Source of the DNA: Artemia franciscana
Taxonomy: Eukaryota > Arthropoda > Branchiopoda > Anostraca > Artemiidae
Length of the DNA: 64,000 nt
Direction of reading: 5' to 3'
Assembly (NCBI RefSeq): GCF_032884065.1
Contig: NC_088873.1
Span: 1,612,001 to 1,676,000 of the forward strand
Shown: piece by piece, positions 59,747 to 64,000 of the stretch
Layout of the letters: each line of letters starts with the position of its first letter
Position numbering within the stretch: the first letter of the stretch is position 1
Translations under genes and position numbers: made by a program
The notes under the pieces: generated by a model
Databases searched by the model: none
Seen by the model: the letters and a program-made list of their open reading frames with translations, nothing else
What the model was told of the DNA's origin: nothing

Positions 59747-61042
59747 TTGAAAAACTCATTTTCGGAAAATACAATTATCAGTAGCTTTGACATTGTGTCT
59801 ATGTATACAAATATTAATGTAGCAGAATCCGAGAAATTATTAGAAAATAAAATAAATGAGAATTATGACTTAATAGAAGTTTCAGTAACAGAATTAGATT
59901 GCGACGTTTTAATGACCTTGGTTAAACTTTGTAAGAAGTATTCAATGTATTTCCAATTCCGTAGTTCTTTCTACCAACAAATAAATGGCTTACCCATGGG
60001 TGCGCCTCTCTCCGGGTTACTGGTGAATATTTATGTAGAGCATATTGAAAATTGGGCATTAAATTCATATTTTTTTAAACATATCTTTTGGGGACGGTAC
60101 ATGGATGACGTAATTTCACTTTGGAACTATGGGGAAAATGAATTTAGGGGTTTTTTAGATCACCTTAATACATATGATAGGAATTTACAGTTTACCTTAG
60201 AAATTGAAATTGCAAATAAAATCTCATTCCTAGATGTTCTAATTATTCGTAACTTATATGAACTCAATTTTACTATTTACAGAAAACTAACACAAAACAA
60301 TAGATATTTACATTTTGAATCAAACCACCCGCGACAAATTAAAAGAGGTGTCATAATATCTCTCGTCGATCGTGCCCTATACATTTGTTCTGATTCCTAC
60401 ATCACAGCTGAACTGGACTTTATCAGGAACACACTTTTTGGAAATGGGTATCCTCTTTTATTTATTAATAATACAATTAACCGTAGAGTGAAAAGACACT
60501 CTCATAAAATCAACGATAATTTACCATGTGAGAATCCCAATAAGCCCCAAAACATAATTTACCTCCCATATATCCCAAAAATCATTAGAAATCTTAAAAA
60601 AGTATGCACACAAAATAATCTGTATGTTGTATTTAACAATAATTTGAAAATCATAAATCTCCTAAATTCTGGTAAAGATAAAACACCAGTTATTCGCCAA
60701 AGAGGTGTCTATCAAATACCATGCGACTGTGGCAAATTCTATGTAGGGAGCACCTACCAGAATTTCGAGAAACGCCTACAACAACTTAAGGATTATATCA
60801 CCAAAGCTCTGAATTCTTATATTACTTCTGTTTCTTTTGATTCTGCTTTAAGCAGCCATATTTTTGAAAATCGTAGCCACAAAATACTTTTTGAAGAATA
60901 TGCCATTATTAGCAATGATCTAGGCATAAAGCAAGTAGTGCGAGGAGTAATTGAAATCAGACTTAAGATTAATAATAATATTTCCTTAAATAGGGATTTA
61001 GGAGAATATTCACTAAATGCTCAATACACCAAATTTAATTAA
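59747..61042 (+). CDS. Penelope-like RT palm plus GIY-YIG endonuclease (5'-truncated frame)
   Basis: A 431-codon uninterrupted frame, downstream part of the element's protein. It has no in-frame ATG at its start, so it is not a gene by itself. RT motifs: SSFDIVSMYTNI (first catalytic Asp), NGLPMGAPLSGLLVNIYVEH, GRYMDDVISLWN (catalytic DD), KISFLDVLIIRN. Then HPRQIKRGVI, and the GIY-YIG endonuclease GVYQIPCDCGKFYVGSTYQN FEKRLQQ with its conserved cysteines and Arg. Ends at TAA 61040-61042. Catalytic residues look intact even though the upstream half is dead, suggesting recent decay. Confidence 0.85.
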   Translation: MKNSFSENTIISSFDIVSMYTNINVAESEKLLENKINENYDLIEVSVTELDCDVLMTLVKLCKKYSMYFQFRSSFYQQINGLPMGAPLSGLLVNIYVEHIENWALNSYFFKHIFWGRYMDDVISLWNYGENEFRGFLDHLNTYDRNLQFTLEIEIANKISFLDVLIIRNLYELNFTIYRKLTQNNRYLHFESNHPRQIKRGVIISLVDRALYICSDSYITAELDFIRNTLFGNGYPLLFINNTINRRVKRHSHKINDNLPCENPNKPQNIIYLPYIPKIIRNLKKVCTQNNLYVVFNNNLKIINLLNSGKDKTPVIRQRGVYQIPCDCGKFYVGSTYQNFEKRLQQLKDYITKALNSYITSVSFDSALSSHIFENRSHKILFEEYAIISNDLGIKQVVRGVIEIRLKINNNISLNRDLGEYSLNAQYTKFN

Positions 61043-61129
61043 AAATGACCTTACGAAATATTATAAAAAAAAAACAATAGATATTAACAAAGAAACTGTC
61101 ACAAATAGACCTATGAAATCAGCAGCGAA

Positions 61130-61434
61130 AAAAGCTAGGCTGGCATTAAAAACATGTTTTTAAATCATTCTCTTCCATTTCAATGAATTGCTTCGTTTCA
61201 TCACAATTTATTTATCAGTTCTAGTCGAACATCGGTGAGGTAAGGATGCTGGGACTGTTTTGAAAAACAGCTCATTTTAGTTTTATTGATTTTATCTTCT
61301 TGTAATTTGTTTTTTTATTATATATCTGTATGGCTGAGGACGGCCCTTGGACATAGGGCCGAAATATTCAGTCTAATTTGTTTCCCACTGTCTTGAGAAA
61401 TTCCCTATTGTTCTTCTTGTTTTTGGTGTTCATG
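61130..61434 (+). repeat. Penelope pLTR, right
   Basis: Direct repeat of 58290-58595. Carries the second hammerhead-like core at 61334-61364, in which the segment after GAAA reads TATTCAGTC, keeping a possible GUC cleavage triplet. Confidence 0.85.
61334..61364 (+). ncRNA. Hammerhead-ribozyme-like core (right pLTR)
   Basis: CTGAGGA-CGGCCC-(9 nt)-GGGCCG-AAA, with GTC nine nt downstream. Stem II and its loop length are conserved with the left copy although the loop sequence differs (TTAAACATA versus TTGGACATA). Stem III would be only ~2 bp, and stem I is not obvious. Confidence 0.5.
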
Positions 61435-63485
61435 TAAAACTAAACAGTCTAACAATACTGAGCTAAATTCGTGGCTAATAATCCCGCATCCTCTTAGAGT
61501 AGTCCACATCAGGGTTGCCAACTGGACTCATTCCCATGTGTCGGATAAAATGACATAAAAGGGCAAAAACGTGGCACGTTTTAGAAATTTGGGACATAAA
61601 AGGACAAAAGAGGGACATATTTTATAAATTTGTAACATAAACATAACCATTTCCCTACGAGATATATATTTTAGTAAAAAAAGTCCCTTTTAGCCAAAGT
61701 AGTGCTTTTTCAACATTTCTTTGTTTTTGAGTACCTATAATCTGTCAAAAATGTCATAAATAAAGGATTGTTAATTATGTCTTATAACCATCTCACTCAA
61801 GTTCTTCATTTGAGTGAAGTTGGATTAATCCTAATGAAATATACCTAAAAAGATGAAAATAAAGTATATTAGTAACAAAATTATGTATACTTCAACAGAG
61901 AATTATGGAAATACCCCCCCCCCTAGAGCAATATATTAAATGGTTTCTGACAGAACTAAACCAAAATACCAACTAAAATATTTAATGAAAATATACCCGT
62001 GTTGTAGTGTATAAACACTCCTGCGCTAGGCTAATTATCGCTGAATACTTACTCAAATAAAGAAAATATAACATAATTAAAGATATAAGCACCAAAGGAT
62101 TTGCTCCAAAGTAAGGAATTTATATGTTTGTATCAGTTTCTTAATATCACACACTAAGTCATTTTGTATGAATTTTTTATATAAATTATTTAGTTTTCAT
62201 TATATTTGATGTTAACTGGCCGCTTTTAATGAGGTTCACAAACATCTTTTGTATCACATAAGGGATAAAAAAAATGATAATGCCCCACACTAGGCTAGAT
62301 GAAATGTTTGAAAATGTTCTATTAATTATGGGATTTCGGTGGAGGCTCGATAAGAAAAGCTTTTAATTTATACAGAGTAAACCTAGTGCATACAGAATAA
62401 GAAATCTACAGAATAAGTCTATGTGCATGCACCTATAATATTTTTGATTAGCCTATATTGACATAAATGGTAGATAAAAAAGCTTTTTAAAATCTAAAGA
62501 CAATAAAAAGACTTTAATATAGATTAAACATGTTATTTACGTATTTTTTTGCAAGATATTAAATAATTCATGTTCAGTGAGTTCCCAGAGCCATCTATAA
62601 GAAATAGATTATTATATTGACTTAATGGAATAGTTTTAGGTAACCATTCGGCTGTGCTTGGTCCTCATTAAGTCCAATGAAAAATTGGGTGCACATCAAT
62701 AGAATTTATTTATTTTAATTGCCGACTTCGGTTTGGTATGTTTTCAAAGGGAGCTTTGATATTTTTATTTCGTGATCCGACAGTGACGAAAGTTGAAAAT
62801 CTCATATTTGATTACATGTAAAATTCTCAGTGCTTGCGGCAAAATTTTATACAAATGGTAGCATTGTTATAGCTCAGAGTAAAATTAAATAGCCATTGAA
62901 AATTTCATATTTAGTGAGAGCCAAGAATGAAAGCTTCATTATCACGTCAAGCATCAGCACATAGTGCCAAGCGTAACGATCTGTTTTATGTAACACTGAA
63001 TATCGGTTGCGTTATTGTTGCATATATATATGATTAAATTTGGATTTTACTGAAAAAAAATGCAGTTTGAATGCTATTAAATTTTTTTTATTTTAATATA
63101 TAAGAAATTGTGAAGACTTTAAAGAATACACATCAGTATACGAATGTTAAGCTGATAATCCACGGTCATTTGCTTTTTCAGTAAAGAGCAATCGTGCTGG
63201 TATTTAGTAGGTATGAGGGTTGTCAACCTACCTATGTCCATTTTCACTTGTATTAAGTTTGATTCGGTCATTTATTGAAATTTCTTTTCGTTTTAAGTTT
63301 CATTTATTTATTGATGTTGATTTGCGACAGTTTTACGCTTGGTAGATTATTTGACTTTATTTTTCTTCATATTTGGCAATCGAGCACTTTGCTTTTTTTT
63401 AGGAAAACCTTATTTTGTGAATTTTTTTTTTTAATTAACAAAGATATAAATTTGAAACCTGTTTGTCAAACATTTCTTGGTAAAG
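61435..63485. other. No gene recognised
   Basis: AT-rich. A Merlin-like fragment (TTTGAGTGAAGTTGGATTAATCC... 61808-61900) is present. An isolated TCAGGGTTGCCAACTGGACT (61510) resembles a hAT-type end but has no partner nearby. Confidence 0.45.
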
Positions 63486-63489
63486 AAAT

Positions 63490-64000
63490 GTACGTAAGGA
63501 GCGATATGGCTCAATAGAAATTCTTAGAAACACAGTCTTGTATGCGAAGGATGTATGAAGAGAATCAAATTTAAATGTTTATTCAAAGTATATAAAATTC
63601 ATCAAACCTAAAGTTACACATAAGAAATTCCGAGCCTGAGAAAATTTGTCAACTTTTGAAAAAGAGAGGAAACACCCCCAAAACATCAAGTGATCTTAAT
63701 GAAAATCACGTCGTCAGATTCAGCATATCAGATAACTCTATTCTAGAGGTTTCAAGCAACCATATACCAAAATGTCGAATTTTGTATTTTTGCCAGGAGC
63801 AAGACCACGAATGTGTGTATATTTGTTTTTTCATTTTGCCCAGGGGTGATTGTGTTGAACCAGGGATCCTAGGAGATGAAGAGAGAGCTCAATTAATTGG
63901 GAATCTAAACTTCTAGTAAGTGCTCTTTTTAAGTGAGTAAAAATATTGGAGCGCAGATAGCCCTCCTCCCACAGCTTTTTTTTTCAAAGTCGTCCGATCA
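63490..64000 (-). repeat. FB1 copy, minus orientation, runs off the window
   Basis: GTAAGGAGCGATATGGCTCAATAG at the start is the complement of the FB1 right end. The rest follows the right region inverted (e.g. AATCACGTCGTCAGATTCAG, TTTTGCCAGGAGCAAGACCA). Diverged. Confidence 0.7.

Larger units (their letters stand above)
58290..61434 (+). mobile_element. Penelope-like element with direct terminal repeats
   Basis: 3.1 kb. Direct repeats at 58290-58595 and 61130-61434 (AGCTAGGCTGGCATTAAAAA ... GTTCTTCT.GTTTTTGGTGTT) flank a coding region 58596-61042 on the plus strand. The protein order is N-terminal PLE region, reverse transcriptase and GIY-YIG endonuclease, diagnostic of EN-containing Penelope-like retroelements. 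The coding region is broken in its first half. Confidence 0.88.

Overview
The window is AT-rich animal nuclear DNA, dominated by transposable-element debris, microsatellites and minisatellites. Host genes are sparse and split by very long introns. Three host loci are well supported: an intact single-exon guanylate kinase frame (5298-5933, +), a calponin/transgelin-family muscle gene spread over at least 25 kb of the minus strand (coding exons between 43006 and 17670), and a canonical tRNA-Gln(UUG) (22132-22203, -) lying inside the largest intron of that gene. The animal-type calponin gene, Penelope-like, LINE, Helitron, hAT and Merlin-like elements, and degenerate TTAGG-like tracts fit an arthropod. 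The style of the dispersed repeats resembles brine shrimp (Artemia) sequence as I remember it, but that is inference and was not checked against a database.

Layout. 1-5.0 kb: unassigned DNA, two rearranged LINE endonuclease fragments and a copy of a high-copy dispersed repeat, called FB1 here. FB1 is built from fold-back hairpin modules. 5.3-5.9 kb: guanylate kinase. 6.0-7.6 kb: a minus-strand nested Helitron. 8-14 kb: several FB1 copies, including the best full-length one. 15.3-17.5 kb: a short Merlin-like element with an 8-bp target duplication, a decayed tRNA-His and a ~135-bp minisatellite. 17.5-43.0 kb: the calponin-family gene on the minus strand. Its introns hold a second Helitron (18.67-20.56 kb), a Merlin-like copy, the tRNA-Gln, a ~147-bp tandem repeat, FB1, two non-autonomous hAT-like elements with perfect 8-bp target duplications, a LINE 3' end, an 88-bp tandem array and a satellite with trimeric higher-order structure. 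43-49 kb: short tandem arrays and unassigned DNA. 49.9-53.2 kb: a nest of Merlin-like elements carrying palindromic MITEs, then another inverted-repeat element. 53.2-57.7 kb: FB1 copies split by a third Helitron piece. 57.8-61.4 kb: a Penelope-like element with direct terminal repeats, reverse transcriptase and GIY-YIG endonuclease, preceded by an inverted fragment of a second copy. 61.4-64 kb: mostly featureless, ending in FB1.

The host genes do not form an operon or pathway. Most of the interest lies in the repeats. All Helitron copies share a composite internal structure: tRNA-like module, CTAAAA-rich arrays, a GACCGGGACA minisatellite and a helicase tail. A 3' splice site of the calponin gene has been tandemly copied into its own intron. 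FB1 hairpin arms appear to co-vary within some copies. The Penelope terminal repeats carry a hammerhead-like core.
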